DNA from: UBA4810 sp002479215
GTDB taxonomy: Bacteria; Desulfobacterota; Syntrophia; Syntrophales; Smithellaceae
Direction of reading: 5' to 3'
NCBI GenBank assembly: GCA_049514435.1
Contig: JBEKVB010000006.1
Coordinates: 1-64,000 of the forward strand
DNA length: 64,000 nt
The notes under the pieces: generated by a model
What the model was told of the DNA's origin: nothing
Database searches by the model: none
What the model saw: the letters and a program-made list of their open reading frames with translations, nothing else
Made by a program: the position numbers and the translations under genes
Part shown: positions 44,500 to 52,618 of the stretch, piece by piece
Layout of the letters: each line of letters opens with the position of its first letter
Position numbering within the stretch: the first letter of the stretch is position 1

Positions 44500-44997
44500 C
44501 TATTTGTCGAAAGTTGCAAATTGTTCTTTCTTCGCGCCGCAAACGGGACACTCATCGGGCAGGACGCCATCGGCGACATAACCGCATACCTTACATACGT
44601 AGTATGTTGTTTCTCTTTCTTCCATAAAGTGTGACATGGCCTGCTTATAAAGTTTGGCATGAGTCTCTTCCACGTCCCGGCTCTGGCTGAAATGCAGAGA
44701 AGCTTCTTTGTTGCCCTCTTCTTCCGCCAGCTTTACGAACTGATCATAAGCGACTTCGGCAACTTTTTTCTCCGATTCAAAACTGGCGGCCAAATTTTCT
44801 TCCGTGCCCTTGACTTCCCTGAGCACTCTTAAGGCTCTCGCACCGTGAATTTCTTCCGAGAAAGAAATGACGCGGAAAAGGCGGGCCATTTGTTTATAGC
44901 CTTCATCTTCAGCCTTTTGCGCGTAAACCTTGAGCCGCAAAGCGGCCTTTGCTTCGCCCACATAAGCCTGATTTAACGCTTCTTGAATTTTATCCAT
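44500..44997 (-). CDS. Rubrerythrin
   Basis: A 165-residue non-haem diiron peroxidase. The ferritin-like domain has Glu ligands in VGEAKAALRL and two ExxH sites, SEEIHGARAL and VEETHAKLY. A rubredoxin-type domain closes the protein (CKVCGY...CPVCGA). It reduces hydrogen peroxide with electrons from rubredoxin or NADH. AAAAGGTAA precedes the ATG. Neighbours are a rubredoxin and a flavodiiron protein, making an oxygen-defence set typical of anaerobes. Confidence 0.95.
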   Translation of the reverse strand: MDKIQEALNQAYVGEAKAALRLKVYAQKAEDEGYKQMARLFRVISFSEEIHGARALRVLREVKGTEENLAASFESEKKVAEVAYDQFVKLAEEEGNKEASLHFSQSRDVEETHAKLYKQAMSHFMEERETTYYVCKVCGYVADGVLPDECPVCGAKKEQFATFDK

Positions 44998-45033
44998 ATA
45001 TTTACCTTTTATTTAATAGAATCTTTATTTTTT

Positions 45034-45153
45034 CCGGTTTCAAATCAAAGATGATATCAAGGCGGCAAGGAGGAGGCTCCGCAGGCATATTACTGATATG
45101 TTGAGGAAGCCGACGACGCAGCCAACACAGATAGCGCTTTAATTTGAAATTGG
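45034..45153. mobile_element. Palindromic REP/MITE-like element, copy 2
   Basis: A 120-base non-coding element bounded by 17-base imperfect inverted ends: 45034-45050 and 45137-45153 match in 14 of 17 positions, 12 of the inner 13. Inside are CAAGGC, GGCATAT...ATATGTTGAG and GACGCAGCCAACACAGAT in the same order as in the element at 23400-23570. It lies six bases after the rubredoxin stop, between it and rubrerythrin. Confidence 0.75.
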
Positions 45154-45158
45154 AACCA

Positions 45159-45317
45159 TTATTCCGGTGCAAATTCACCCTTACTGGCGCCGCAAACAGG
45201 GCAAGTCCAATCCGCCGGTAAATCTTCAAAAGCTGTCCCTCGGGAAACGCCGTTTTCCGGATCGCCTTTAACCGGATCGTAAATGTAACCGCATACTCCG
45301 CAAACATACTTTTTCAT
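45159..45317 (-). CDS. Rubredoxin
   Basis: A 52-residue rubredoxin: MKKYVCGVCGYIYDPVKGD at the start, PENGVSRGTAFEDLPADWTC in the middle, then PVCGASKGEFAPE. The two CxxCG pairs bind one iron; Tyr, Pro and Trp positions are canonical. A strong GAGGAGG Shine-Dalgarno precedes ATG 45317. It lies 31 bases downstream of the flavodiiron gene and is its probable electron donor, as well as that of rubrerythrin. Confidence 0.96.
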   Translation of the reverse strand: MKKYVCGVCGYIYDPVKGDPENGVSRGTAFEDLPADWTCPVCGASKGEFAPE

Positions 45318-45348
45318 TTCTTCCTCCTCAATATTTTTTCTTCTGCCG

Positions 45349-46560
45349 TTAATTAGAAGCTACTTTCTTGAGTAACTGAGCCGCAACCGTTTTCCCCAAC
45401 TCGTGACATTTTTCCAAAGCGTCGCTGTCGGGAACATTTTTAGCAGAAATAGATGGCGCCGCGATTTCCACCTTCATTTCTTTTAATATGGTTTCTAAAT
45501 CCTTGACGGATTCTCCGCTCCATCCGTAAGAGCCGAAAGCCGCTCCGATCAGATTGGCTGGTTTCAACCCTTTCAAATAAGTCATCACATCCGCCATTTG
45601 CGGTAGAATATTGTTATTTAGAGTCGATGAGCCGACGATCAGTGCTCCGGCATCGAGCACTTCATAAACGACTTCGCTACGGTGAGTTTCATTCATCGAT
45701 AAGAGTTTTACCTTGACGCCTGCTTGCGCCAGAGATTCGCTTATAGCGCTCGCCATTTTTTCCGTGGAATGCCACATCGTCGCGTAAACAACAACAGTCT
45801 TCGCCGCAGATTTTTGTGAAGCCCACTTTTTATAAAGCTCGATGATTCTGCCTATGTTTTTTCGCCAGACCGGTCCGTGGTCGGGAGCGATAACTTTGAT
45901 TTTCCAGCCTGATGCCGCCACTTTATCCAGAACCTTCAGAACAATAGGCGAATAAGGCAAAACAATATTGGCATAGTACGTCGCCGCTTCAAATTCCAGA
46001 GTTGCCACTGGAATCTCATCGTCAAAACGCTCCAACGTCGCCAGATGCATCCCGAAAGCGTCCTGCGAAAATAAAAGTTGATCCTTGGTCAAATAGGTAA
46101 ACATACTGTCCGGCCAATGAATCATGCGTGTCTCCATAAAAATCAGTCCCATATTGCCTAAGCTCAGTGTTTCCCCGTCTTTTACCGGTATGATTTCATG
46201 CTGGTCATGAAACAGTTCCTTCAACGTTTTTACGCCGATAGTCGAGGCAAAGACTTTCTTGGGTTTGATGATATCAATTATTTCGGGCAGGCAACCGGAA
46301 TGATCCATTTCCGAATGGTTGGAAATAATATATTTTATTTTAGAAGGATCAACGACGGATTTAATGCGGGAGAGCATTTCATCTTTGAACGGCGCCCTGA
46401 CCGTATCAATAAGGGTGATCTCATCAGCGATTACCAGATACGCGTTATAGGTGCTGCCATGGGGCGTTGTATAACCATGGAAATCACGAATTGTCCAATC
46501 AATGGCGCCTACCCAGTAAACATGATCAGTTACCTTTATTGCCGAATAAATATTTTTCAT
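45349..46560 (-). CDS. Flavodiiron protein (A-type flavoprotein, FprA-like)
   Basis: A 403-residue protein: an N-terminal MBL-like diiron domain with ligands in SNHSEMDHSG (HxExDH) and a later His in APDHGPVW, and a C-terminal flavodoxin domain (TVVVYATMWHSTEKMASAI as FMN loop; GAAFGSYGWSGESVKDL). It reduces oxygen to water or NO to N2O with rubredoxin as donor. GAGGTGG Shine-Dalgarno. Followed by rubredoxin and preceded by iorB. Confidence 0.95.
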   Translation of the reverse strand: MKNIYSAIKVTDHVYWVGAIDWTIRDFHGYTTPHGSTYNAYLVIADEITLIDTVRAPFKDEMLSRIKSVVDPSKIKYIISNHSEMDHSGCLPEIIDIIKPKKVFASTIGVKTLKELFHDQHEIIPVKDGETLSLGNMGLIFMETRMIHWPDSMFTYLTKDQLLFSQDAFGMHLATLERFDDEIPVATLEFEAATYYANIVLPYSPIVLKVLDKVAASGWKIKVIAPDHGPVWRKNIGRIIELYKKWASQKSAAKTVVVYATMWHSTEKMASAISESLAQAGVKVKLLSMNETHRSEVVYEVLDAGALIVGSSTLNNNILPQMADVMTYLKGLKPANLIGAAFGSYGWSGESVKDLETILKEMKVEIAAPSISAKNVPDSDALEKCHELGKTVAAQLLKKVASN

Positions 46561-46626
46561 TATCCCACCTCGCGATTTGTATTAAAACCCTAATATAATT
46601 TCTAATCAGGTCTAGTCAATGATAAC

Positions 46627-47253
46627 TTAAATCATTTTAGCGCCAGCGTCAAAGGCCGCAAGATTAAGCTTGTGTTTATCCGCGGATATGTCTTTGGTTA
46701 TTTCTCTTTCAAATGCACGGCAATCAATCGGCAACATCGCTGTGTTAACCAGTGCCCCGATCATGACAATGTTGCCCAAAACAGGATTGCCTAGCTCAAC
46801 TGCAGCGGCTGTGGCGTCAATTAACCAATGGTGTGCCGTCAATTTCTCCAAGGCCGATTCAATTTCATCCAAAGATGGATAAGTAAAATCGCCGGTTATG
46901 ACCCCGATGGGATAAACCACCCGGGAATTGGACAAAACCGCGACATCGGGATTACCATACTTGACTAAAACCCGGAGAGCTTCCACCGGCTCTAATGCGA
47001 TAATTATGTCTGCTCTGCCTTGCGGAATTTGCGGACTCAAGGCGGATTTGGACGATACGCGTAAATGGCTCATCACCGACCCGCCTCGCTGCGACATCCC
47101 GAAAGTCTCACCGATCGTGACAAAATACCCGGCATTCACCAGCATTCCGGCCAGTACGCGAGAAGCCATGACATTGCCCTGTCCGCCGACTCCGGTGATG
47201 ATAATGTTCATCGGATTTTTTGCTAAAGACATCTTCATCCGCTTATCTCTCAT
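46627..47253 (-). CDS. iorB: Indolepyruvate:ferredoxin oxidoreductase, beta subunit
   Basis: A 208-residue gamma-type 2-oxoacid oxidoreductase subunit: MNIIITGVGGQGNVMASRVLA, GETFGMSQRGGSVMSHLRV and GNIVMIGALV are characteristic. With IorA it oxidises aryl pyruvates to acyl-CoA, reducing ferredoxin. ATG 47253 overlaps the preceding stop as ATGA, so coupled translation supports the long start; Met15 is the alternative. It is separated from iorA by the BamE-like gene. Confidence 0.92.
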   Translation of the reverse strand: MRDKRMKMSLAKNPMNIIITGVGGQGNVMASRVLAGMLVNAGYFVTIGETFGMSQRGGSVMSHLRVSSKSALSPQIPQGRADIIIALEPVEALRVLVKYGNPDVAVLSNSRVVYPIGVITGDFTYPSLDEIESALEKLTAHHWLIDATAAAVELGNPVLGNIVMIGALVNTAMLPIDCRAFEREITKDISADKHKLNLAAFDAGAKMI

Positions 47254-47657
47254 TTATCTTTACCTTCATCAAATCCCCAATGATCAACAACTGTAACTTT
47301 CCACTGCAAATCATATCTAATACCAACAAGTTTTTCGTCTTTTTCTTTTACTGATCCGTTTTCACATTTACGTTGAATTATAAACCAGTGCGTGTATCCA
47401 ATTTGCTTTGTATTCCATATTTTGGGCTCATATAACGCTGTCGATTCATCAGGTTTTCCAAGCAACAATTTCACTTGCTGCGGGTTCATGCCCTTTTGGA
47501 CTTTTTTATAATTATTTTTAATTTGGTCAGTTCGTTCTTTCGAAGCATAGTATGGGTATTTAATATGCTTACCCTCCATCACATTTTGAGCAAGGCCTTT
47601 GCTAGCTATGAAAGCTAGAACAACCATGACCAGACACTAAATATATTTCATCTTCAT
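47250..47657 (-). pseudogene. BamE/SmpA-like exported protein gene with an in-frame amber stop
   Basis: From ATG 47657, which overlaps the iorA stop as TAATG, the frame reads MKMKYI, then TAG (47637-47639), then CLVMVVLAFIASKGLAQNV, a signal peptide interrupted by the stop. The rest (to 47250) is open and holds KVQKGMNPQQVKLLLGKPDES, the BamE/SmpA-type motif, so the mature protein of about 105 residues is intact. Reinitiation at ATG 47627 could still make it, with a shortened signal lacking its positive charge. It could otherwise be a recent pseudogene or a sequencing error. It is coupled at both ends to iorA and iorB. Confidence 0.75.
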
Positions 47658-49597
47658 TATTCTGCCGCCTCCGTTCTCATTATCGCCTTTTGCGGACAAA
47701 TCGAATAGCAGACGCCGCAGCCGGCGCAAATTACTTCGTCAACTGCCGCTTTCTTTTTTATTTGATCCCAAGTCAGCGCGGGACAGCGGAAAATACGAGT
47801 ACATAAGCGATTACAGCCGCAATTTTCGCCGAGGCAGAGTTCTTCGTTCACTTGCATTAGAAATTTCTTTTTACCCTTCTTTTCGGGACTCAAAGCGCAA
47901 ATTTGCCTCAAAATCAATACTTTTAAAGATCCGCTTTCCGCTATAAGAGAAGTAAGTGTTCGGCTTGTACCTTCTAAATCAAACGGATCGCTGATAGCGA
48001 CTTTCGCCCCTATTGCCGAGCAAATCTTAGGAATATCGACGGCCGGAACAGATTCACCCATAGCGCTTACGGCTAAACCCGGATGAGGCTGAAATCCGGT
48101 CATCGCCGTTCCGGCGTTATCCAAAACAATGAAAGTTATGTCCGCCCGATTATGCTGGGCGTTGATAAGTGCCGGAATTACCGCGTGATAAAAAGTGGAA
48201 TCGCCGCAAACTGCCAGAACTGGTTTTTCTAAACCGAAAGCATTAAGTTTGACAAAGCCGCTGGCCAGGCCTGTTCCCGAACCCATGGAATGAAGAGTAC
48301 GCACCGTATTAAAACCGATGGCCGGAGAAAGCGCCGCCATCGCATAGCAACCTATATCGCCGCAAACAAAGCCTCCGCGGCCGTCAAGTTGCAGCGCATT
48401 GTTGATACTCCAAAACGAAGCGCGGTGCGGACAACCCGGGCAGAAGGTTAGCTCACGCTCGGGAATTAATGGTGCAATTTTTTTTATCTCTCGCGTATAA
48501 CTTCCGGGCAAGGATTTATACTTGACTTTCATTATTTTACCAAGAGCATGAACAACAAGATCGGCATTCAACTCCCCAACCGAAGGCAACGTCCCATCCA
48601 TTTTCCCATAAAAAGTCTTAATGCCGATTTCTTTAAGCATTCCAACAACTGCAACCTTGATGTTTTCTTCCAAAAAAGGCAGGACTTCTTCCACGATCAT
48701 AATCTTATCTGTCAAGCGTAAGTATTTTTTTAGAAGCTTTGTTGGCAGCGGCCAGGTACAGCCAAACTTTAAAATCCCGACACGTTTCTGCAAGCCCAGC
48801 ATGCTGATTGCTTCCTGGCTATAGAGAAAACAAACGCTGCTGGTAATTATAAGAAGTTCCGGATGCCTGGGGCCGAAGTATTTGTTAAAGGGGCTATCTT
48901 CAAAAAGTTCTACCGCTTTTTTTACCTTTTCCTGCTGAAGGGTATGTTTAATGACAACTGGAGTGCTGATTACCGGTCCTCTTAATGGGTCTGTAATCAA
49001 ACCATCGTAAATAAAGCGAGCAATCCCGGACTTATCCGGCAGCTTACCGCAGATAACATTGCCGCTGGCGTGCGACATACGCGTCACGGAACGTAAAATG
49101 ACAATATTCCTGATTTTTTCCGACAATTCAAACGCCCATTTGGTCAGGTCTTTGGCTTCCTGAAAATCGGCTGGTTCCAAAAGCGGGATTTCGAGCATCC
49201 GCGCGAAATACCTTGATTCACCTTCATTGACGCTGGAAAGAGCGCCCGGATCTTCACAGGTAACCAAAACTATACCGCCGCGCGTTCCGGAAGCAGCAAG
49301 ATGCAATAGAAAATCGGATGCTACATTGACGCCGTTTTGTTTCATCACACACACCGAACGCAAACCAGCGAAGGAAGCCGCAGCCGCTACTTCCAGAGCC
49401 ACCTTTTCATTTGTCGACCACTCCACATAAAGTTTTCTTTCCTTAGTGACAGTGGCAAGGTTTTCGATCACTTCTGAAGACGGTGTTCCCGGATAACCGG
49501 CAGCAACACTCAGGCCGGCTTCGAGCGCGCCCCGCGCGATGGCTTCGTTACCCATGAATAAAACTTCGGTTTTGGCCGGACTTAGTAATTTGGACAT
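47657..49597 (-). CDS. iorA: Indolepyruvate:ferredoxin oxidoreductase, alpha subunit
   Basis: A 646-residue subunit with the 2-oxoacid:ferredoxin oxidoreductase domains fused: an N-terminal pyrimidine-binding part (MGNEAIARGALEAGLSVAAGYPGTPSSE), a central KMDGTLP region, the TPP-binding part (TFCPGCPHRASFW, GDIGCYAM, CGDSTFYHAV) and a C-terminal ferredoxin domain (CAGCGVCYSICPQKA plus a CxxxxCGCNRLC set). It oxidises aromatic 2-oxoacids and passes electrons to ferredoxin. Starts five bases after the FrhB-like gene. Confidence 0.95.
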   Translation of the reverse strand: MSKLLSPAKTEVLFMGNEAIARGALEAGLSVAAGYPGTPSSEVIENLATVTKERKLYVEWSTNEKVALEVAAAASFAGLRSVCVMKQNGVNVASDFLLHLAASGTRGGIVLVTCEDPGALSSVNEGESRYFARMLEIPLLEPADFQEAKDLTKWAFELSEKIRNIVILRSVTRMSHASGNVICGKLPDKSGIARFIYDGLITDPLRGPVISTPVVIKHTLQQEKVKKAVELFEDSPFNKYFGPRHPELLIITSSVCFLYSQEAISMLGLQKRVGILKFGCTWPLPTKLLKKYLRLTDKIMIVEEVLPFLEENIKVAVVGMLKEIGIKTFYGKMDGTLPSVGELNADLVVHALGKIMKVKYKSLPGSYTREIKKIAPLIPERELTFCPGCPHRASFWSINNALQLDGRGGFVCGDIGCYAMAALSPAIGFNTVRTLHSMGSGTGLASGFVKLNAFGLEKPVLAVCGDSTFYHAVIPALINAQHNRADITFIVLDNAGTAMTGFQPHPGLAVSAMGESVPAVDIPKICSAIGAKVAISDPFDLEGTSRTLTSLIAESGSLKVLILRQICALSPEKKGKKKFLMQVNEELCLGENCGCNRLCTRIFRCPALTWDQIKKKAAVDEVICAGCGVCYSICPQKAIMRTEAAE

Positions 49598-49601
49598 GAT
49601 T

Positions 49602-50771
49602 CTACCTGCTTTTTTTATCAGAAGCTTTATTTTTCAAAAACTTTTGCACTATGGGGTCATGGCGATCCAGATATAAAAGATTTTTTGCCGATCCGCTTTT
49701 TCTTATAATATTTCTCAGCGCTGTATTCTTTTTTTCCATAGCCGCTTTTTTCAATTCTTGTAAACTTTCCACCGGAGCTTCGCGGATTTCCAGCACTCCT
49801 CGTTTTATAGCAAGCTCGACCAATTCTTTTCCCTTCGCCGTTCGCACAATCAATTGATTCCAGCGCCGCATTTCTTTCCAATCATTGCCAAAACGCGCCG
49901 AACCTACCGCGATATCGGCATACTCTGCTGTGCTGTCCAAACAGTAATGGCAAGCTTCCCGGACACAAGCTTGCACATCATCAAAAGGAACTGCCTGTGT
50001 ATCGTTATTAGTGTAAAGCTCCAAAATGTTTTTCCCCGCCGGAATATCCATACCTTTTAATGACTGCAGAGATATATTATTTTGAGTGAGCAATTTAGTA
50101 AACTTTTCCGCGGAGAGTGTCCAGCCGCAATACAAACCGATGATCAATTGCAGTTGACCGATTTTACCGGAATCATTTTTTACCGGCTTCAACTTCATTT
50201 TAGCCAGCGCCAGCGCCTGACACGGCGTTGCCACAACGCCTATCTTGCCCGACTTATCATTAACCAATTGATTAAAAGCGGCAACTGTTGGCGATACCGT
50301 AAATTTGCTTCCCGCATTATTTCGTAGGGCCGCCTTTTCGTTCACCACAGTGCCATTTTGTAAAAATTCTTGATTACGGGAAGAGACTATCGCGGAATCA
50401 ATAAACCCACGAGCTAACGCCAGTTCCATCAATGCCGTCACTGTTCCTCCATGCTGGGTGCTTTCGCGCAACCGGGAATCGGCTGCCCGGGAAAAATAAT
50501 AGCTTTTCACTGCACCAATTTCCGGCGTCAGGTCAGCGGAATTGAAAAGAAGCTCTCGCAATGCGTTGAGGTCAGTCGGCGTTCTTGGACAAAAAGCATA
50601 ACATTTACCATCTTCGAGATCACAATAATGCAACTGCACTGTCCGGTCATGATATATCACTTGATAGGGACAAAGGCCGACACAAGCGCCGCAGCCGGTG
50701 CACAATTCTTCTTCCAGCACGCCTTTTTTCAATGATTTCTGGCTGCTTAGCCTTTTAACCGGAAAAGCCAT
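49602..50771 (-). CDS. FrhB-like coenzyme F420 hydrogenase/dehydrogenase beta-subunit family protein
   Basis: About 389 residues from ATG 50771 (AAGGTG seven bases upstream; GTG 50780 is the longer option). The N-terminus binds iron-sulfur clusters: CTGCGACVGLCP and CDLEDGKCYAFCP. Then come the FrhB N domain (YYFSRA...ESTQHGGTVTALMELAL) and FrhB C domain (GVVATPCQALAL, CREACHYCLD). Relatives move electrons between ferredoxin, flavin and F420-like partners. It lies directly ahead of iorA, so it likely works as an electron-transfer partner of the Ior enzyme. Confidence 0.88.
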   Translation of the reverse strand: MAFPVKRLSSQKSLKKGVLEEELCTGCGACVGLCPYQVIYHDRTVQLHYCDLEDGKCYAFCPRTPTDLNALRELLFNSADLTPEIGAVKSYYFSRAADSRLRESTQHGGTVTALMELALARGFIDSAIVSSRNQEFLQNGTVVNEKAALRNNAGSKFTVSPTVAAFNQLVNDKSGKIGVVATPCQALALAKMKLKPVKNDSGKIGQLQLIIGLYCGWTLSAEKFTKLLTQNNISLQSLKGMDIPAGKNILELYTNNDTQAVPFDDVQACVREACHYCLDSTAEYADIAVGSARFGNDWKEMRRWNQLIVRTAKGKELVELAIKRGVLEIREAPVESLQELKKAAMEKKNTALRNIIRKSGSAKNLLYLDRHDPIVQKFLKNKASDKKSR

Positions 50772-50940
50772 TCGAATCACCTTGGTAAAGTTTTGTTTTT
50801 ATATATCATTACAGTTCTTGAGGCAAGACAATGATAAAAAGATGGCGAAACGTGTTTTTGATAGCGATTTTTGAAGGGATTGTAAAGAAAAAACAGATAA
50901 ATCAATATAAATTAATGTTGCAAAAGTTTTCGGAAGGTTG

Positions 50941-50969
50941 TTGACATCCTTGCGTTCTTGTATTATGTA
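50941..50969 (+). promoter_or_regulatory. Candidate promoter of tRNA-Asn
   Basis: TTGACA at 50941-50946 with TATGTA at 50964-50969 (17-base spacer); a TATTAT at 50961-50966 gives only 14. The 5' leader would be about 90 bases and contains an 11-base copy of the tRNA 5' end (TTCCCCAGTAG, 50985-50995). Confidence 0.5.
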
Positions 50970-51067
50970 GCCGCTGAAAAATTATTCCCCAGTAGTTCCG
51001 CCCAATGGCGGTTTAACCATCGAAACAGGGAAAATAGAATAAGTAACTTTGTTCTTTAAATTTACGT

Positions 51068-51143
51068 TCCCCAGTAGCTCAGTCGGTAGAGCGGGTGGCT
51101 GTTAACCACCATGTCCGTGGTTCGAGTCCGCGCTGGGGAGCCA
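51068..51143 (+). tRNA. tRNA-Asn (anticodon GTT)
   Basis: A 76-base cloverleaf. TCCCCAG (51068-51074) pairs with CTGGGGA (51133-51139), followed by G and an encoded CCA. The anticodon stem GGTGG/CCACC encloses CTGTTAA, giving GTT for asparagine. The T arm has GTTCGAGTC. Confidence 0.97.
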
Positions 51144-51152
51144 GTTTAAATC

Positions 51153-51188
51153 AGGCTGTGATATTGAAAATATTTCACAGCCTTTTTC
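51153..51188 (+). terminator. Terminator after tRNA-Asn
   Basis: AGGCTGTGA (51153-51161) pairs with TCACAGCCT (51175-51183), and five T including the last stem base follow. It is ten bases after the tRNA. Confidence 0.85.
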
Positions 51189-51275
51189 TTTGAATAACTT
51201 TGGAAAAGCCAGCCTAATAGTTGAACTTTTGAAGAAAAAGTAATAGAGTTAGATTAAACATCAGGAGATTATTCT

Positions 51276-52526
51276 ATGAGAGAGGTTGTCATTGTTTCGG
51301 CCTGCCGCACAGCGGTAGGCACTTTCGGCGGAAGCCTGAAAGATTTAAACGCGGCAACGCTGGGAAGTGTTGTGATGAAAGAAGCGGTAAAGCGCGCGGG
51401 TATTGATCCAGCTACTATTGATGATGTCCGTTTCGGCTGCTGTATGGAACCGGTAGATACGCTCAATGTTTCCCGTGTTGCGGCGCTCCTAGCCGGAATT
51501 CCCGAAAGCGTCACGGCCGTAACGATGAATCGTGTCTGCATATCCGGCATGGAAGCCGTTCTTTCCGGCATGGCCATGATTCAAAGTGAAATGGCGGATA
51601 TAATTCTGGCCGGCGGAATGGAACACATGTCCGGTGCCGCCTATTCCCTACCTGGAGCCCGTTGGGGTTACCGTCTTCAGGATCAGGTACTCGTAGATAA
51701 TATCATCCATATCCTGCATTGCGGCTCATATATCATGCCCGGCCCGGAAAAAGGCCCGCTTAAAGACGGCGCGCTTATCGACATGTATAGGGGCAAACCC
51801 TACATAATGGGTGTCACCGCCGAGTTTGTCGCCGAAATGTATAAAATCAGCCGCGAAGAGATGGATGAGGTGGCGCTACGCAGTCATAATAATGCCGAGA
51901 GAGCCACACTGCAAGGAGACTTTAGAGAAGAAATTATACCAGTGGAAATACCCCGGAAAAAAGGCAAACCGCCGATCATTTTCGATAAGGACGAACATTT
52001 CCGCCCCCAACTGACTATGGAGGAGCTGAAGAATTTGCCGCCCGCGTTTGTTCCTAAAATCGGCAAGGTTACCGCAGGTAACGCTTCGGGAATCAATGAT
52101 GGTGCCAGCGCGATGGTGATCATGTCGGCGCAAAGGGCCGAAGAGCTTGGCCTGAAACCGCTGGCGCGCATTACAGCAGTGGGACGCGGCGGATGTCATC
52201 CTTCGGTTATGGGGCTCAGCGTCGTTCCGGCTGTACGCGATCTGGTGAAAAAATCCGGTTTAAAAGTTAGCGATTTTGAACAAATCGAGCTCAACGAAGC
52301 TTTCGCCGCTCAATATCTCGGTTGTGAAAAAGAACTGAAAATTGACCGCGAAATAACCAACGTTAACGGTTCAGGCATCGGCCTCGGCCACCCCGTCGGC
52401 TCCACGGGCTGTCGTATTATGGTTACGCTGATTAATTCCATGAAAAAACGAGGCAAAACACTGGGGATGGCCACACTCTGCGGCGGCGGGGGGGTTTCGA
52501 TGGCGTGCGCCATTGAGATAATGTAA
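51276..52526 (+). CDS. Thiolase (acetyl-CoA acetyltransferase family)
   Basis: A 416-residue thiolase. The acyl-accepting cysteine is Cys88 in NRVCISGMEAV; the second active-site parts are ELNEAFAAQYLG, GLGHPVGSTGCRI and the C-terminal ATLCGGGGVSMA. It condenses or cleaves acyl-CoA thioesters, either acetoacetyl-CoA or longer beta-ketoacyl-CoA. It is somewhat longer than the usual 390-400 residues, with extra sequence after residue 150. AGGAGATT Shine-Dalgarno. Monocistronic, between the tRNA and a bidirectional terminator. Confidence 0.94.
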   Translation: MREVVIVSACRTAVGTFGGSLKDLNAATLGSVVMKEAVKRAGIDPATIDDVRFGCCMEPVDTLNVSRVAALLAGIPESVTAVTMNRVCISGMEAVLSGMAMIQSEMADIILAGGMEHMSGAAYSLPGARWGYRLQDQVLVDNIIHILHCGSYIMPGPEKGPLKDGALIDMYRGKPYIMGVTAEFVAEMYKISREEMDEVALRSHNNAERATLQGDFREEIIPVEIPRKKGKPPIIFDKDEHFRPQLTMEELKNLPPAFVPKIGKVTAGNASGINDGASAMVIMSAQRAEELGLKPLARITAVGRGGCHPSVMGLSVVPAVRDLVKKSGLKVSDFEQIELNEAFAAQYLGCEKELKIDREITNVNGSGIGLGHPVGSTGCRIMVTLINSMKKRGKTLGMATLCGGGGVSMACAIEIM

Positions 52527-52553
52527 AATTAATTTGCATCCAGCTATCTAAAT

Positions 52554-52595
52554 AAAAGCCGGAAGCCAACAGCAATGCTGTTATCCGGCTTTTTA
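52554..52595. terminator. Bidirectional terminator
   Basis: AAAGCCGGA and TCCGGCTTT flank an inner AACAGC/GCTGTT pairing; T-runs occur on both strands. It serves the thiolase gene (plus) and the convergent lipoprotein hydrolase gene (minus). Confidence 0.85.
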
Positions 52596-52618
52596 CTTGC
52601 TATTCAATTGACAATAAA

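Noticed and set aside
45002..45307. 101-residue frame over the rubredoxin and repeat element
   Set aside because: It is the out-of-frame shadow of the rubredoxin gene; the rubredoxin frame carries both CxxCG pairs and a strong Shine-Dalgarno.
47637..47639. Amber codon as pyrrolysine or other programmed recoding
   Set aside because: It falls in a signal peptide where a special residue makes no sense, and no downstream structure typical of recoding is apparent.
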